A stretch of DNA of 62,000 nt from Diphasiastrum complanatum (GCA_029204225.1 CM055100.1:29698149-29760148), one strand, 5' to 3'; positions 34,667 through 49,236 are shown, counted from the first letter of the stretch. Notes: generated by a model not told the origin, from the sequence alone. Numbers and translations: made by a program.

Positions 34667-37600
34667 TCTCAAGTTCACTCTCTTTACCCATTCCATGGTT
34701 ATTGCATGCTCCCATCTTGCATGGTTATTGTGTGCTCTGATCTCTAATATGCGCTAGCACGACAATGGCTAACCCCCAAAAGATCCTAACATGGAGTTAC
34801 ATGTCTCTTTTGTAGGATAGAGAGAAGGATTTCTGTTTTTCTAGAAAATATAAGACGTAGAAATAATGAGAGATATTTCCATCTCTATGCTTGTTGTTTC
34901 TATGCAAAGGTTGAGAAGTGAATGCACAAGGTGTTTCAATGCAAATGTGAGAAGTGAATGCAGAATGAAGCAAGAATTGAAATGCTTCTGGATGCAATCA
35001 ATGTGTAGAGTAAGGCATTCAAAGGGCTATTTGTATTTGCTGCATACGATCGGATCAACAAATGTGCTGGAAATCGATTCAGGCTTGTAGATTCTAGAAG
35101 TTTCTACTGGTCAGAAAGCCGACGCTATTCAACGTTTGAAAAGGCAGCAGCCGAGTGAAAAGCCTCAAGGAATCTAGCCAGATGTGTAGCCTGAATGTCT
35201 GCGTTGATTCAGCGTGCTGCGTGGGTGACACATGCTTGTAGCACTGGTGTGTCATGCTGCTTCTGCTACTCCGATGGATGATGCAGATGCAGAAGGCCCA
35301 TAGTACAAGTCTTCAACAAATTTTGAAAGCCGTGGCAGGAGACAACTGATCTAGGTCATGCAAGATAGCAGCCCAGGTGGATTTTTGAAGCCATATTTGA
35401 AGACAAACGTGCTGCTGCTTTCGTTGAAGAGGCAACGATCTCCAGGAATCAAGCATTCCTTGTAGCCAGATGAGACTGCCATCTCATCTGTCTCCTAATA
35501 GCAGCTATTTTCATGCTTGAAGACGAGGAATGATGGCTGATTCTCTATCGCATAAAGGAGGTATCAAACTCGATCCGTTCTTGGTGACCTTTGTCACATA
35601 ACACAAATTTAAGATAATTACTCACATTATATAAAATATGCACATACTCTTGTGAGCACGTGTGCATGCGAGCGCACACACAGCCCTAAGACTTTAAATT
35701 GGTGCGCGCACACACACACACACATTTTTTAGTTGTCCTCATGTTTCACGCCAACGCCATATCCATTGTCTCATGTTCACATGTGTAATAATAACCCAAT
35801 CCGTGGCAAGGGTTAAAACCTTTCTTGGTGGCCCTTGTGTAGTAATCTTTTTTGTGTGGAGCATGTGTGAATATGTTGTGAGAGACATTAATGCTTCTTG
35901 GTTTCCAAGGGGACCTCAGTCTCCATTTGGTGATAACGGTTGCATCACCTTCTGGCTTGACTTCAGTGCCATCAACAACGTCCCACGGTTCCTTGGCTCG
36001 AACCCACGACCAAAGAAACTTTGGATGTGAATAAATGAATAGTCAAGCAACACAAACAAGATAAGCAATTGTTACATGGGATAGATAGAAACAAAGCAAA
36101 ATTGGCTATGATATCACTGTTGGAACAACCCTGACTATGGTGGAATATTGGGCTCCCCAAGTTATTCTCCTTATCACTTCAGTGGGAGACATCTCAAAAT
36201 GTCACTCTTGTATTGGTTCTTATTAGAGATACCAATATTTGTTAGCATATTCATTCCTTTTTAATGTTGAATACATTTCATGATGACGAATAAAGAGTTT
36301 CTTCATAGTATAACCTTGGTCAAATAGATACTAGACCTTTTGATCCATAAGCATTGATCTTCTTCTTTTCGTTGACCACATGGTGCAAGATATGATCATT
36401 GAATAAAATATACATTAACATCATTTAAGGACCTTAATGCTCCATTTTCTTGGATGACAACCCTATAAGCCTTACCCAAATCTACCGATAATGTCAATGA
36501 AGATAACAACTACTACAATTTGATGATGCCTAACATGCTATAGCATATATCAGTGCAAAAGGTATGATGTAAAATGGATAGATCTCTTCAACCTTGTGGT
36601 GGGAATTATGAGAACTTTTTGCTCACTATGTTGACCATAACTTCTCATGAATGTCATACAAAATTTGTGCATACTATCATGCAACACTTGACTAAACAAC
36701 CACAACCTTTTTCTAAGGTTGAAATATGGCATAGAAAACATTAAAGATGTTCTAGAATAACCATGAAGTATGATGGAGCTTAATGTAAGAATCAAGTTAT
36801 TGGATTCTTTACGCAAAGGGAAGCCTACATGATCACATGTCAAAGTAAGTTGGCAAACATAGAATAAAAGGTTTAAAAAATTAGATCTTTCAATGTGCAC
36901 AATTGATCCTTTAAGTTTTGTCTACACTTTCAAGGCTCATAATAAGCCAAGAGAACATAATTTGACATCCAAATTGAAAAGATTGGTCAAAAATTTCTCA
37001 AATTTGAGATTAGCTATTGTTTATAAAGGGAATCTCATAGAAGACTAGATATCAATATGGCTTTTTTATTTGATTTTGAAATGTACATTTGAACTTGAAA
37101 CAAATGCTTCAAGTTGGAGGTGAAAGTCGAACTTGGAGATACTTGCACATGCACATATGTTGTATTCATGACCAAGCCATGCATTCAACATTGAAGAATC
37201 TTGAATAATATGTATGTTCTATAATTGACCTTCATTAAATCGTCATGTCATAGCCATAACAATGTGTTGAAGCCTTCTTAGAGAAAGATTCTATACATTT
37301 TCTATTGAGCAACTATAAACCATGTAGCAATAGTTGTCAAAAATGCCTACTTGCTAGCTATTTTCAATGGTTATCTCAAACGCCTAACATGAGACTTATA
37401 ATACTTTAAAGAACGATTATGAACTATTATAAATCATTCACGACACACACACTTTTAGCAAATAATAGGATAGATTAGAACAAATCCTTAATTAGTTAGA
37501 AGAAACATCAAAAATTTCTGAGGCCTTCAAGAAAAAGGTGAATAAGTTTTTCATTCTTAGCAGTAAATAAATGCAAACGTGGACTTCGAGATATGAAGAA

Positions 37601-39629
37601 GCCAAAACTCATAGAACAAATGCTCAAGCCACATTCAGAAGATGGTATACAAGACAACCATAGTCACACGACCTTGCTCTTCTCCCCAAGGACATGATAA
37701 TTGATTGGCTACACAATTTCCTAAGACAATTACAACAAATAACTAGAAAGCAACATAGAAAGAGCAAGGATTTGCAAGGGGATACAATTTTCATGTAAGC
37801 CATATATGTAATAAAGCACTCACATGTTTAACTAGTAATTTTACCAAAACCGCAATTGGCATGCACATGTCATCAATCAAAGTTTTTTTGATGTCACTAA
37901 AACACTTTGATCTATTTTGTTTACTGCAAAGAAAACAATGCATTATCGATGCTTGGATGACATTTTGTATGAAGCTCATTGATAAAAATATAAATACTTA
38001 TGATTGTGGAGTGATGTCAAATTTTACTCAAGAGAGTCGTGTGAGCATGGTTGACACCAACTTGCTCTCTTCTCAATTTGATTATTGTGGGACACTCCAT
38101 GATATATTGGAAGTTGGATTTAGAAAATTCGGCTTTTTTATATTTTATGTAAAATGGTTCAAAATTATTTGCATGGTCCTAATGCTAAATGTGCTCAATT
38201 GCAAGTAGTCATGATCAATGTGCTCTTTTTGTGTTAATTAGATGATCTTCTAAAGAGCTTAAGTAGTTTAAGATAGATATCTGTCTAAATTAGTACTGTT
38301 TATGCTAATAAATAATTATAGGTGATCTTTCACCCAGACTGCGATGTGATTCACTCCTCATCGTGAAATAATATTTGAGGATAGAGATGTTGTGGAGGCA
38401 ATGGTGCCAACTATACTATTTGAACAAGATGCAAATGAATATAATACATCTCTGGATCCGCCAAAGGACTTCAATGTGCTACATTTTTTTCATAATTAAA
38501 AAAATGATAATGTTATCAATCATGATGCATCATTATTAAATAATTCAACAATGCGCGATACACATCATTCTAGATCAATGATCTCATTGGAGAAGAGCAT
38601 TAATAAACTGTGAAGAGCAGTTTATTATAATGAAGTCATAGGGGATACTATATTGCTAATTATATTAATTGCTCTACTTATTTATTTCATTAAATAGCTT
38701 GACACAAAAATATGTTGCGTGTGATGATCAGTACATTTGATCACGATATTGTTATGTAGTATTTTCACTTGTGTGTATGGCTCTACTGTTGATATAGAAT
38801 CAAATTCCATGTGTTGATAAGCATATATTTTCAATCATGATGGTATATGCATCGAAATATTCATTATAAAAATATGCTAATCACAAGGATTATACCAAGA
38901 ATAGTTTGAGGCCCATACCATCGTTAGTCAATGCAGGAAAGCCTCGTATCACTAACCACCCTCGTGTCAATGTCTTTGGCTATCTTTCCTAAAAATGCAC
39001 CAGATTAGCATTGGAATGCCTCCGCTTTCTTGTAGTGGTGGTTCTTGTGTATTTTTTACATCCTTTGACACTAGTGGACTTTTATAGAGGATAATCCTCT
39101 CCACCATAGCCTCTTGTTGTATTTTGTACAAGTCTTTGTAATCATCTTTATGAGATGGCTTTTGTTTCTGTTTTTTTTTTACATCCTGTTTAGCAATCAA
39201 GGGCAAAAAAAAAATTCTAGTCAAGACTTTATGTGGTTGTATGTTGATGATGAAAGATTTTGTGTTGGTACTTTACTAGTGATCTAGAAAAATCCTAGAT
39301 TTCTAGTTTGTTACAAGGGTAGTTCACCCTTCATAATGACACATGCCTATTGTGCCCATTTATCGAAATTGATTAACTCCAATCACAAGTTGCATGTTTA
39401 GCTACATATACTTATCTGACTAACTACCAATTTCAATTTTCTAAATATGATGATAGTAACTATAAGAGAAACATGAAATCTTGAACTAGCAGAAGAAATT
39501 TACAAAAACATTTTTTTTGCAAGTTAAAAAGTTATTATAGTTTTGGAAAATCCTATCATGGATTTAGGCAATGTCTTATTAACATATTGTTGAATCTATT
39601 AACTAGATTTGTTTTACATGTTTGGAACT
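34667..39629. other. 5 kb of unrecognised, low-coding DNA
   Basis: Only scattered frames of 60-116 codons, none with a family signature, on both strands. A short CA tract lies near 35706-35724. Around 38365-38480 a plus-strand reading (EIIFEDRDVVE) faintly resembles the integrase-RT linker of copia elements but is too short to call. No RNA gene or element ends were recognised. Confidence 0.35.
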
Positions 39630-40430
<801 letters not shown>

Positions 40431-40433
40431 TTA

Positions 40434-40447
40434 GTGGCGTTGTCAGA
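40434..40447 (+). other. Gypsy-3 primer-binding site (degenerate)
   Basis: TGGCGTTGTCAGAG, a changed form of the TGGCGCCGATGCTAGG site at 20440, three bases after the LTR end. Confidence 0.65.
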
Positions 40448-41731
40448 GATAGGCCATTACTAACTAGTTTAGTTGGCATTTTAGTTGTTTTGTCTATTTT
40501 AGTGAGTTTTAGGTGGTTTTGAGATAGTATAGACTTGTTTTTGCTTGTTTTTGTGTGATTGATCTATTGGAAGTTAGCAAAGGAGGTGTTTGGAGGTAGT
40601 GGAAACCTGAAATAGCCTCTAAGAGCTTAACGTATCATCATATCCATCAAAAAACCCACAAATATGCATTTTTGGAGGGAAAAAGTGAGCCAAAAACCAT
40701 CAAATTTTTATTGCTCCCTATCTAGTGGATAAGAACCCTCGCAAGACTAGCAGCACCTTGAGGACACTGTCCAGCCCCCCATAGAAGCCAATGAGAGTTA
40801 CTTCCCAACAGATCTCAAAAAATAGTGGAAAAACCATAAAATTCAAAAAACCGTTGTAAAATCCAAAAAAAATTCAAAACTACTCAGTGACCTTTGCCAG
40901 ACCTCCTGTAGCTAGATCTCACTAAGACAAGCTCGCAGATGAGTCTACGAGATTACTTCACAATTTTAGACCCTCTACGAGAGGTCCCAAGTCCTAGAAG
41001 AGCCAAATTGAAGCCAGGACCCTCGTAGACATCATTTTTGCAATTTTTTTGTGGCAACTAACTCTCGCTGGGACCTCCTGTAGCTAAATCTCATTGAGAT
41101 AAGCTCATAGACAAGTCTACAAGAGTTCATCTTGTTCCAGTAAGTTGTTAGAAGGTTCTAAGTGCCAAAAAAGGAGGAAAATCATCAGAAAAAAAGAACC
41201 CTCTCACATGTAACTCTCGCCAACTATTCCATTGAGTCCAGAAGGTCATTTTCCATCAGTGATCGAGTCTACAGGGTATTGATGAATCTGTAAGCCAAAA
41301 AGTGATCAAAAACATCATCAGACATCAATAAATTCCAGATTTGTGAGAGTTAACCTTCGCCACTTTATACAAAGCAAGATCCACACCAGATCTAGCTTTA
41401 ATTAAGAGGGCAAGAGTTAGTTCCCAGTAGATCACAAGATATCAGAGTTTTTTTTCACTGCAAAACAATACAAAGAACTCTCGCACTGCATGAGTAACCT
41501 TTGCAAATAGGATCAGTAGTAAGATTGGCCTTGGATATGTCCAGTATGAAAATATCATTCAAATCAGAACAAAAATCAGAGAAAAATCAAGGAAAAACCA
41601 TCAAAAAGGGACTAAAATCACACTAATAGCCATCGAAACTGATCATATCCTTACAGATCCAGATTGCTTTTCACATATCCATCAAGATCCAGTGACTTTG
41701 GAATTTTTCGACGAATAAATCTGAGATCCGG
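40448..41731 (+). other. Gypsy-3 leader
   Basis: A 1.3-kb untranslated leader with recurring short phrases (AGAGTTA, CTCTCGC, ACTAACTCTCGC) and no open frame. The first part matches 20458-20960. Confidence 0.6.
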
Positions 41732-42166
41732 ATGATCAGTACCCAGAACAGCGCCAGAAAATCAAGTACCAAACCTCCTAGAGTTGCAACCGCACAAATT
41801 GAAATAGAAGCAGGAGCAGTGGCAGTAGACCCAATGGATCACCCAATATCTGTTGTACCCTTGCAAGTAGTTCGGAGGGCACCTCATCTCGAAATGCCAA
41901 AATATGATGGATCAATATATCCTATCAGGTTCCTTCAAATCTATGAGCAAGTGTGCGAGATTTACAACTAACAGACTCTCGAGAAAAAATTGAAGATGTT
42001 TCCTTTGTCATTAGTAGCTGCAGCCCAAGCCTGGTTCTTCAACCAATCAGACGAAGAAAAGTCTACTTGGGAAGGGGTTAAAGCGGCTCTCATCACCCGA
42101 TTTAAACCAAGAAAGTTCATGGAAGATCCGTTTCTCCTATTAAGCAAAATTAAAATGGAAAAATGA
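41732..42166 (+). pseudogene. Gypsy-3 gag, N-terminal half
   Basis: The start MISTQNSARKSSTKPPRVAT is followed by LEMPKYDGSIYPIRFLQIYE and CEIYN, a stop at 41969, then LKMFPLSLVAAAQAWFFNQS, STWEGVKAALITRFK and KFMEDPFLLL. This is the retrotransposon gag core order. A stop follows after KMEK at 42166. Confidence 0.8.
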
Positions 42167-43404
42167 TGCCAGATCAAAACCAGCTACATTACCCTCAAAG
42201 AGAGATGTATGGTGTTTGGTTTGTACATAGAACCAACTAGTGTCCAGTTTTGAAACAACATCTCAAACTGACACATCAGCATTGCCACCTGTGTAACACA
42301 TCATCGCGTGAAACATCATTCTGCCCATTCAACGCCAGGATTATACAACAAAAGAAGAATCAGTACCAGACCTCTTATCGATACCACCAAGGGGCACCAA
42401 ATGCAGCATCACTGTTTGGAACTCTAATGAATCAACAACACTTCCAGGGCCAGCTAACAATCAAGTGGCCCATGTAAACTTAACAATAGCAGAGCACGAG
42501 GTACCACCCCAACTTGAGCAACAATAGTGGTTTGGTCCGGATGAGCCATATGTTGATCTCTAGCTATCAACAAATATTTTGCGACCTACGCTATCCAACC
42601 TCAATGTCAGGGTGGAAGAATTTACGGCTGCTACAGATGCGAAAAATGGCATAGAATCGTCAAATCTCCTCATAAGGGCATATTCACACCATTTTGCTGA
42701 GAATGCGGATATGGGCATTGTTACAAGAATGGCCCATTGAGACCCAGAGCAAGTTCACCTTGAATCTGATCACAATGTAGACAAAAACAACTCCATGAAA
42801 GATGCCACTGAAAACTCCAATTTCCCATGTCCCAGTGCTAGCAATTACGCAAGCCTAGAAATGGAAGGGAGTGGCACCATCACCACCCTCCTCAATATCA
42901 TTGGTAGATGATAAACTCTTAGCCACAGGTCCATATCCTAACACCAAGGAAGAAGGACGACAATACCAAAAGATACACCATTGGATACAAGAGGCACATG
43001 CAGAGGAAGCTGCACAAGCCAAGGAAAAACCTGTAGAACCTCTATCCATTGAAGTTCTAGTACCACCAACAGGCTCACCATTAAGAGCAGATCTTAACGA
43101 CTATTTGCACTATCAAGAAATACCATGAGAGCCTGAGGTTCCACAAATAAAATTGCTCACAAGTTTATTGACTAGCAGAATGAACTTACCCCTCGGAGAG
43201 TTCCTGCGAATTGCGCCACAAGAATAGAATATTTTGGAATAATGGATCAGTTTGGAACCTGAACCAACCCCAAAAGAGCCCTTGTATTGTGCAGGCTACA
43301 AAGGAACCAGCAACGTCCTCAATATTGGAGTGGCATGGGAGAGTGACAACATCACCCTGCCAATCAAACACAAGAGGTACGAGGATGAAGCACCAGTGGT
43401 AGAT
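42167..43404 (+). pseudogene. Gypsy-3 gag end and protease region, badly decayed
   Basis: Fragments in changing frames. 42610-42730 reads GCYRCEKWHRI and later ECGYGHCYK, suggesting a remnant zinc-finger region. 43310-43400 reads NVLNIGVAWESDNITLPIK, which may be protease-side sequence. Stops are frequent. It is cut at about 43405 by copia D. Confidence 0.5.
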
Positions 43405-44100
43405 GGATGATTGATAGGGCGATAGAATGCAAATAGAGAAGAGATAAGGAAATAGTTGCAAAATGACTCTCCCATTATTATGGGTTGCTACATGCAAAAA
43501 AAATCTAATGCATGCAAATGCTAAGTTATAATCGTAGCTCAAGTGCTCTGCCCAACATGATCTTAATAAATCAATTCATACTAAAAACAAATGGTCATAT
43601 GAGTACAGTCCACTGAAGAGATTAGAAATGTGTGAGGTATTACTGGAAATCAGATTTAATGAGAAGTTCAGTTCTGAAAAAAACTTAGATTGATTGTGTG
43701 ATGAAAATCGCAAGTTTCTCAGGCATTAAAGATAGCCATCATCTGATCAGAAACTAAGGAGTCATAGACATCCGTGTTCTGATCAAAGTGAGTAAACGTG
43801 TGTGATCAAACAGAAGCGCATTGCATTCAAATCACAATAAGCATTCATCTACATTATACACAGATAGAAAAGCATATTGCTATTATATTACACTAAAGCA
43901 TAACAATGAGTTACAACTAGAATGGCGGTGTTACTTGGAGGCTCAAATTCATTCATCTCATGGATGGAGCATCACGTAGAGTGTGTGATGAAGGTGTATT
44001 TATACAGTGCATCTGTGTATCTACTTACAATAAAAATCTTTGTCATCTAACTAAGGTCTCACTCAAGGAGTAGTTGAACTACAATGACATAATGACAGAC
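43405..44100 (-). repeat. Probable LTR of copia D
   Basis: The sequence directly follows the truncated RT of copia D, and on the minus strand carries a TATA-like TGTATAAATACACC (about 44001-44014). RNase H is absent, so RT runs straight into the LTR. Exact ends are not resolved. Confidence 0.5.
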
Positions 44101-44102
44101 AG

Positions 44103-45220
44103 TCATGTCAAATTCCTTTGACAGATCACTCTTAGTAGTGTGCAGTAGGAAAGTGTCATTAGACAAATAAATGCATCGTCTACATAAAGAGCTATGTACA
44201 CCGAATGGACACCTATATGCTTGGAATAAATATTACAGTTAGCTGAATTGTTTGCAAAACCCAATTGAATGAGATAAGAGTTGATTCTATCAAACCATGC
44301 TCTTGCGGCCTGCTTTAGACTGTAGATTGCCTTGTGTAGCTTGCACACTTTGTGCTCTTGGCCCTTTACTTTGAATCCTTCTGGTTGAAAGGTATCCATC
44401 TCCTGTTCGACATTGTCGTTGAGAAACGTTGTCTTGACATCCATCTGGTGCATTTTGAGGTCTTCCACGACTACTAATGTAATCAGAGTTCTAATTGACT
44501 ACATTTTGACAACTAGACTAAAAATTTCTTGATAATCCATTCCTTGGACTTGAGTGAATCCTTTAGCCACCAGTCGTGCTTTCCATTTTGCAATGGAACC
44601 ATCAGAGTTGATCGTCTTCTTGAAGATCCACTTGTTGTCGATAACTCTCTTGTGAGTGGGGAAGTCGACCAGTGTCCAGGTCTGATTCGTCAAAAGTGAG
44701 TTGTACTTGCTTTCCATAGCTTTTTGCCACTTCATAGCATCCTTGGAGTTAATTGCTTCGGCTAGGGTCTCTGGTTTTTCTGATGAAGTCCAAAATGATT
44801 GAGGTGTATAGCTCTCAAGAACTGTTCGAGTCCGTGAGGATCTGCGGACGCTTGGTTGAACAAGATGCGATTGTGCTTCTTCTTGAATTTCTCCAGATCT
44901 GCTCGAGCTAGCTTGGTTTGGTTTGGCGCGACTGCTCGGCTTGTAGTTATAGCTGCAGGTTATGTAGAAGAAACATTATAGTTGAAAGATTCCATGCTAC
45001 GTAAAATAGGATGAAATGACATAGCATCGTTTATTGATGGTTGTTTAAAATCATAGTATGTATGTTCTTGGAAGATTACATCCCTAGAGACAAATGCTAC
45101 ATTGGTGGATGGATCATAAACTTTGTAAAGCTTTATGTTCATTAGGATAGCCAATGAAAATACATGTGAACCAAACATACACGAACAAAGAATTTTAAAT
45201 GGTTGACAAACTCACATTTG
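44103..45220 (-). pseudogene. Copia D integrase end, linker and RT
   Basis: 45220-44960 gives the end of integrase and the linker (KLYKVYDPSTN, FVSRDVIF). 44735-44499 gives RT with KWQKAMESKYNSLLTNQTWT, VIDNKWIFKK and KARLVAKGFTQVQGMDYQEI. 44468-44103 gives MHQMDVKTTFLND, VCKLHKAIYSLKQAARAWFD and YIALYVDDAFI. The N-terminal RT segment lost from copia F and B is present here. YVDD is intact, but RT is truncated soon after and stops separate the pieces. The upstream part of the element is missing, since gypsy-3 begins at about 45240. Confidence 0.85.
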
Positions 45221-45239
45221 AGAACAGAGAACAGGCATA

Positions 45240-46240
45240 AAGTCAGATCCAACCACATGGACGGTGATAGCTATTACTCCCAAAGCTGATGACGATTCGT
45301 CCACCACTAACAACAGCATTGATCGCCCAAGGCAAGCTAAAAGAGGTCATTATGATTTCCAAACTGATATTGTGCATTGGACAGATGCATTAGCCATAGT
45401 TGATTGTATGGCTGGGCATGCATGTCAACTGGAATCTGACATAGAACCCAATACCTCTTCACCAAAAGGTTACACCCTAGACATGCCAATAACTTACAGG
45501 GTAAGCATGATCAATGTGGCATGGTTAGCAGTAGAGCCTATACCCGAACAAGTTGAAGACGAGTTGGTGCCCTGGCAACATGCCTTTTCATATAACTAAG
45601 AAGCTGAGCTGACAAATGAACAGGTCCTGCAACATGTGGATCTTGATCGATTCGGAGTGAGAAAAAAACCGGCTCAACCTCCACATAAATCGTTAATAGC
45701 TAAAGTTTCCAAGGTGGAACCTCCAAAGGCACCAATTACAAAGAAGAACCAAATGAAACAACGCTGCAATCAAGTGATCCATTGGAGTACTCTACCAGAA
45801 GAAGCAATAGCTAAAGTTGATGTAGATATTTGCAATCATGAAGTGACTATCAAGATAGTTCCCAAGAAAGATAACAAGGATGTATCCAATCTTGTTGATA
45901 GAAAAGGATAAAAGAAACTATTGGACTCCTTGAAATTCATCCGGTTGAACCAGATACAACATCATCATCATAGATGACTGGAAGTCCGCAGCGTACAAGT
46001 TGTGCTAAGATCAACATGTTGAAGGAGGAATCTCATCGAGCGCCAATTCAAGAGATGCAAGAAACCTTAAAAAATTATAGCTTAGATGACGTAGTATTTA
46101 TGCTACCAAAAGTGCAAAGAGAGCCTTATAAGGATACATAAATAAAAGAACAATTCTTCGAAGGACCTGCTCAAACACAACCGATGAATCTAACTGAGCC
46201 AGACGAAGAAGAGAAGATTGTTTATGTGGGAGAACAATTG
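45240..46240 (+). pseudogene. Gypsy-3 protease-RT linker region
   Basis: IVHWTDALAIVDC (45380) matches INWGHALATVDC of gypsy-2. VEPIPEQVEDELVPWQHAF, MDLDRFGVRKKPAQPP and later FFEGPAQTQPMNLTEPDEEE with IVYVGEQLTPTQ (46155-46245) parallel the gypsy-2 linker up to the start of RT. The frame changes twice. RT itself is missing: copia A sequence begins at about 46245. Confidence 0.7.
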
Positions 46241-46244
46241 ACAC

Positions 46245-46442
46245 CCACTCAGTTCACATGCAAAGATGGCCAACAAAAGAATTTGGCCAAAGCAGTTCTT
46301 GGACGAATTGGGCGAAACAAGGAACGAGCCTCTGGTCTTGCAGATGGACAACACCTCTACAATACACCTGACGAAAGATCTCGTGTTCCATTCCAGAACA
46401 AAGCACATTGCGATCAAGTACCACTTGATCAGGGATCTAATT
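46245..46442 (+). pseudogene. Copia A RNase H, N-terminal part
   Basis: In the frame of 46355 the sequence reads FLDELGETRNEPLVLQMDNT, then HLTKDLVFHSRTKHIAIKYH and LIRDLI, the DNTSAI...FHSRTKHI signature of copia RNase H. It is interrupted at 46442 by the TG of the copia B LTR and resumes in frame at 15690. Confidence 0.85.
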
Positions 46443-47298
46443 TGAGAAATTTTATACTTTTAGGACAATAATGATTGTACTTAACAATTATAGAGAGTTA
46501 TTGGTTGCTTAATCAATGGATCTATCAAGTTCTACACATTAGATCTTGATATAGATTCACTACACATGGATTTAAGCAAGAGCAATGGATCAACACATCA
46601 TAAATTAGTGAGAGGGGCCTCACACGTGGAGTTTGGTCCACAGTATGGCCTGAACCTGAAACAACAAGTACAATAGTCCTAGATAGCAATCACTCATAGA
46701 AATCACAAGACAAGTGACTAGAAATCTCACAAAACTGTAGAATGCAAAAGTCTCATCAATCTTCTTAGCAAAATGATGATCCTTTTATGGATCAAGTACA
46801 TCCACAAGTCTGGTACAGTCTAGCAGGTCTTCACATGTGTGAAGAGTGCCACATCACTCAGATCTATCCATTTGATCCATCCTCGATCCTTATGAAAAGT
46901 TGACCTTCTAGAATATGGCTAAAATCCAAAAAGCTAGTCTCCTAAAATATAGGAATATTCCCTACAAAATAGGATCTAAAGAAAATGGTCAACTCTTATT
47001 TTCTAGTACTCTATACACACGTGTGAACATCCACTTGCCATGTGAGAGCATTTACTCATGCACATGCAAGGAAAACCTAATTTCTAGGTGACTAGTCAAC
47101 TTGACTAAAAACTAGTCATATCATGTTCACACTAACTAGACTGATACAAATCAATTTAGATATATAAAGTATGAAAAGTACATCCTTTCACACGTGGGAA
47201 CAGGCTCCACACGTGTGAAATCAGATCATCAACATTATTCTAATGTTTGATCAATATTTACAATAACCAATGCAAGTGAGAAGTGACAATTTTCAACA
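46443..47298 (-). repeat. Copia B 3' LTR (856 bp)
   Basis: It begins TGAGAAATTTTATAC and ends CAATTTTCAACA on the plus strand. It carries four CACGTG boxes and one CATGTG variant at the positions of those in the other LTR. Confidence 0.9.
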
Positions 47299-47312
47299 CT
47301 CCTCCTCACTTC
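47299..47312 (-). other. Copia B polypurine tract
   Basis: CTCCTCCTCACTTC on the plus strand, so purine-rich (GAAGTGAGGAGGAG) on the element strand, directly before the LTR. Expected second-strand primer. Confidence 0.8.
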
Positions 47313-47484
47313 TAACTTGGCAAATCTAATGTACATCTATCTACAATTCCAAGGGCATATCTTAACTTAAAAAATGGATCTTTGGACAATGGCTTGGTTA
47401 AGATATCAGCTATGCATTCAGATGATGGTACATGATGTAGTTGCACCTCCGTGGATTGTACCTTCTCCCTCACAAAGTGGTGAG

Positions 47485-48865
47485 CTATCTCAATATCTTT
47501 GTTCTAGCATGGAAGATAGGATTTGAAGCAATTTGTTGAGAAGCTTGATTGTCACAAAATATGTAAGGGATCTCCTCGGCCTCTAGCACATGTAGTTCCA
47601 TCAAGAGTCTTCTTAGCCATAGGAGCTCTTTGGTTGTTGAAGTCAATGCCTTGTACTCGGCTTCACAAGAAGATAGTGAGATTGTATCTTGCTTTTTGGA
47701 AAGCCAAATATTACTCCTCCACAAAGAAATGTTGCAAATGCACTAATGGACTTCCTATCCACCTTGTTGCCTACAAAATTTGAATCCGAGTAGGCTCTCA
47801 AGTGCAAGTTAGATCCTTCATAAAGTATGCCAAAAAATCTAGTACTAGAAACATATCTAAGTACTCTTTTGGCACTTTTCCAATGATGAACTAAAGGAGC
47901 TTGCATACTTTGACTCAACTTGCTTACACAAAAACTTAAGTCAGGTCTAGTGATGGTCAAATAGATTAGAGAGACTATAAGCTTCCTAAAGAGGGTGATG
48001 TCCTCAAAGGATGCTTCATCACCTTCATTAGTTGCTTTCACAACATGCTCCATAGGGGTGTCAATCCCCTTACAATATTTCATACCAAATCTTTCAAGAA
48101 TGGAAGTAGCGTACTTAGATTGACGTATGAAAGTACAATTGCTACTTCTAGACACTTCTATCCCAAGTATAAACTCTAGGAAGCCTAGATCTACCATCTT
48201 GAACTCACTAGATAAATCAACTTTTACTTTGCTTATGCCTTCATCATCATTTCCTGTCAGAATATTGTCATCAACATAAAGTACCAAAATGATAATCATT
48301 CCTTCATTACATTTGAAATATAAAGAAGTTTCATAAGCACTTAGTACAAAGCCAAGAGAATAGAGAAGATCATGCAACCTAGAGTACCAAGCTCTAGGTG
48401 CTTGCTTCAAGCCATATAGGCTCTTCCTTAAGTAGCACACCTTTTGCTCCTCACCAACCTTGATGAAGCCCTCGGGTTGCATCATGTAGATTTCCTCTTC
48501 TAAGAAACCATTCAAGAAGGCATTTGTCACATCCATTTGGTAGAGATCCCACTTGAACAAAGTAGCAATGCAAATGATTAATCTAATAGTTACAAGCTTT
48601 GCTATAGGTGCAAATGTTTCTTCATAATCCAATCCTTTTATTTGAATAAATCCCTTAGCAACAAGCCTAGCTTTGTACTTACTAATAGATCCATCTTGAT
48701 TTAACTTTATATCTTCTAATGCATCATACTCTACTTGCATTGCATCTCTCCAAACTTTAGATTTATATGCTTCTTCAAAAGATGATGGTTCTTCAAGCAA
48801 TGTAGCTAAGAAGGAGTAAGAGGTAGAAGGTGTAGAGTCTTCCTTTTGCTTTCCCTTGTCCACCA
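47485..48865 (-). pseudogene. Copia B reverse transcriptase and RNase H
   Basis: The second longest open frame. RT motifs: VWRDAMQVEYDALE, KARLVAKGFIQIKGLDYEET, YQMDVTNAFLNGFLEEEIYM, VCYLRKSLYGLKQAPRAWY and the catalytic LVLYVDDNILTG. It continues with ATSILERFGM, YLTITRPDLSFCVSKLSQ and RNase H AYSDSNFVG. After a frame change at about 47690 come SLSSCEAEYKALTSTTKELL and IFCDNQASQQIASNPIFHAR. YVDD, the DSN of the first RNase H motif and the E of EAEY are intact. About 35 residues are missing in frame between EYDALE and KLNQDG, removing the TW...KWVFK strand of the fingers. Confidence 0.93.
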
Positions 48866-48868
48866 TTA

Positions 48869-49236
48869 GAGGAGTTCTAAATCCCAAAAAGACCCTTTGT
48901 AAAGATTCTTTTTATATTCTTTTTCAAATTTTTCTTACACATGGACCAATCAAGACACTCAAATTTGAAATCTACGTAACGTAACTTTTTGAGTCCACAT
49001 TTTGATTCCATACTAAAAATGGCATAAATTATTAGTGGTAAGTCCGAATTTAGCGGAATTTAATGCATTAGAAAGTGCTCAACAAGGGCTTTCCAATGAT
49101 ATGTCACATGGCATACTTTTGATCTACGATTAAAAAGTTATGGCAAGTCAAAAGTATTAGTGTTATAATATTTTAATAATAAAAAAGGCATCTTGCACGA
49201 ATTCTAAAAGGGTCTTTTTGGAACTCAACACTCCTC
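48869..49236. mobile_element. 368-bp MITE-like insertion in copia B
   Basis: Terminal inverted repeats of about 30-40 bp: GAGGAGTTCTAAATCCCAAA at the left and, inverted, GAGGAGTGTTGAGTTCCAAA at the right, then a shared AAAGACCC. TA flanks both ends (48867-48868 and 49237-49238). It lies in the linker between integrase and RT of copia B and has no coding capacity. The TA flank suggests a Tc1/mariner-type (Stowaway-like) MITE, but the inverted repeat can be extended by two bases, so the superfamily is uncertain. Confidence 0.7.

Noticed and set aside
38340-38500. Copia linker remnant (EIIFEDRDVVE)
   Set aside because: Only about a dozen residues resemble the linker, with nothing on either side.
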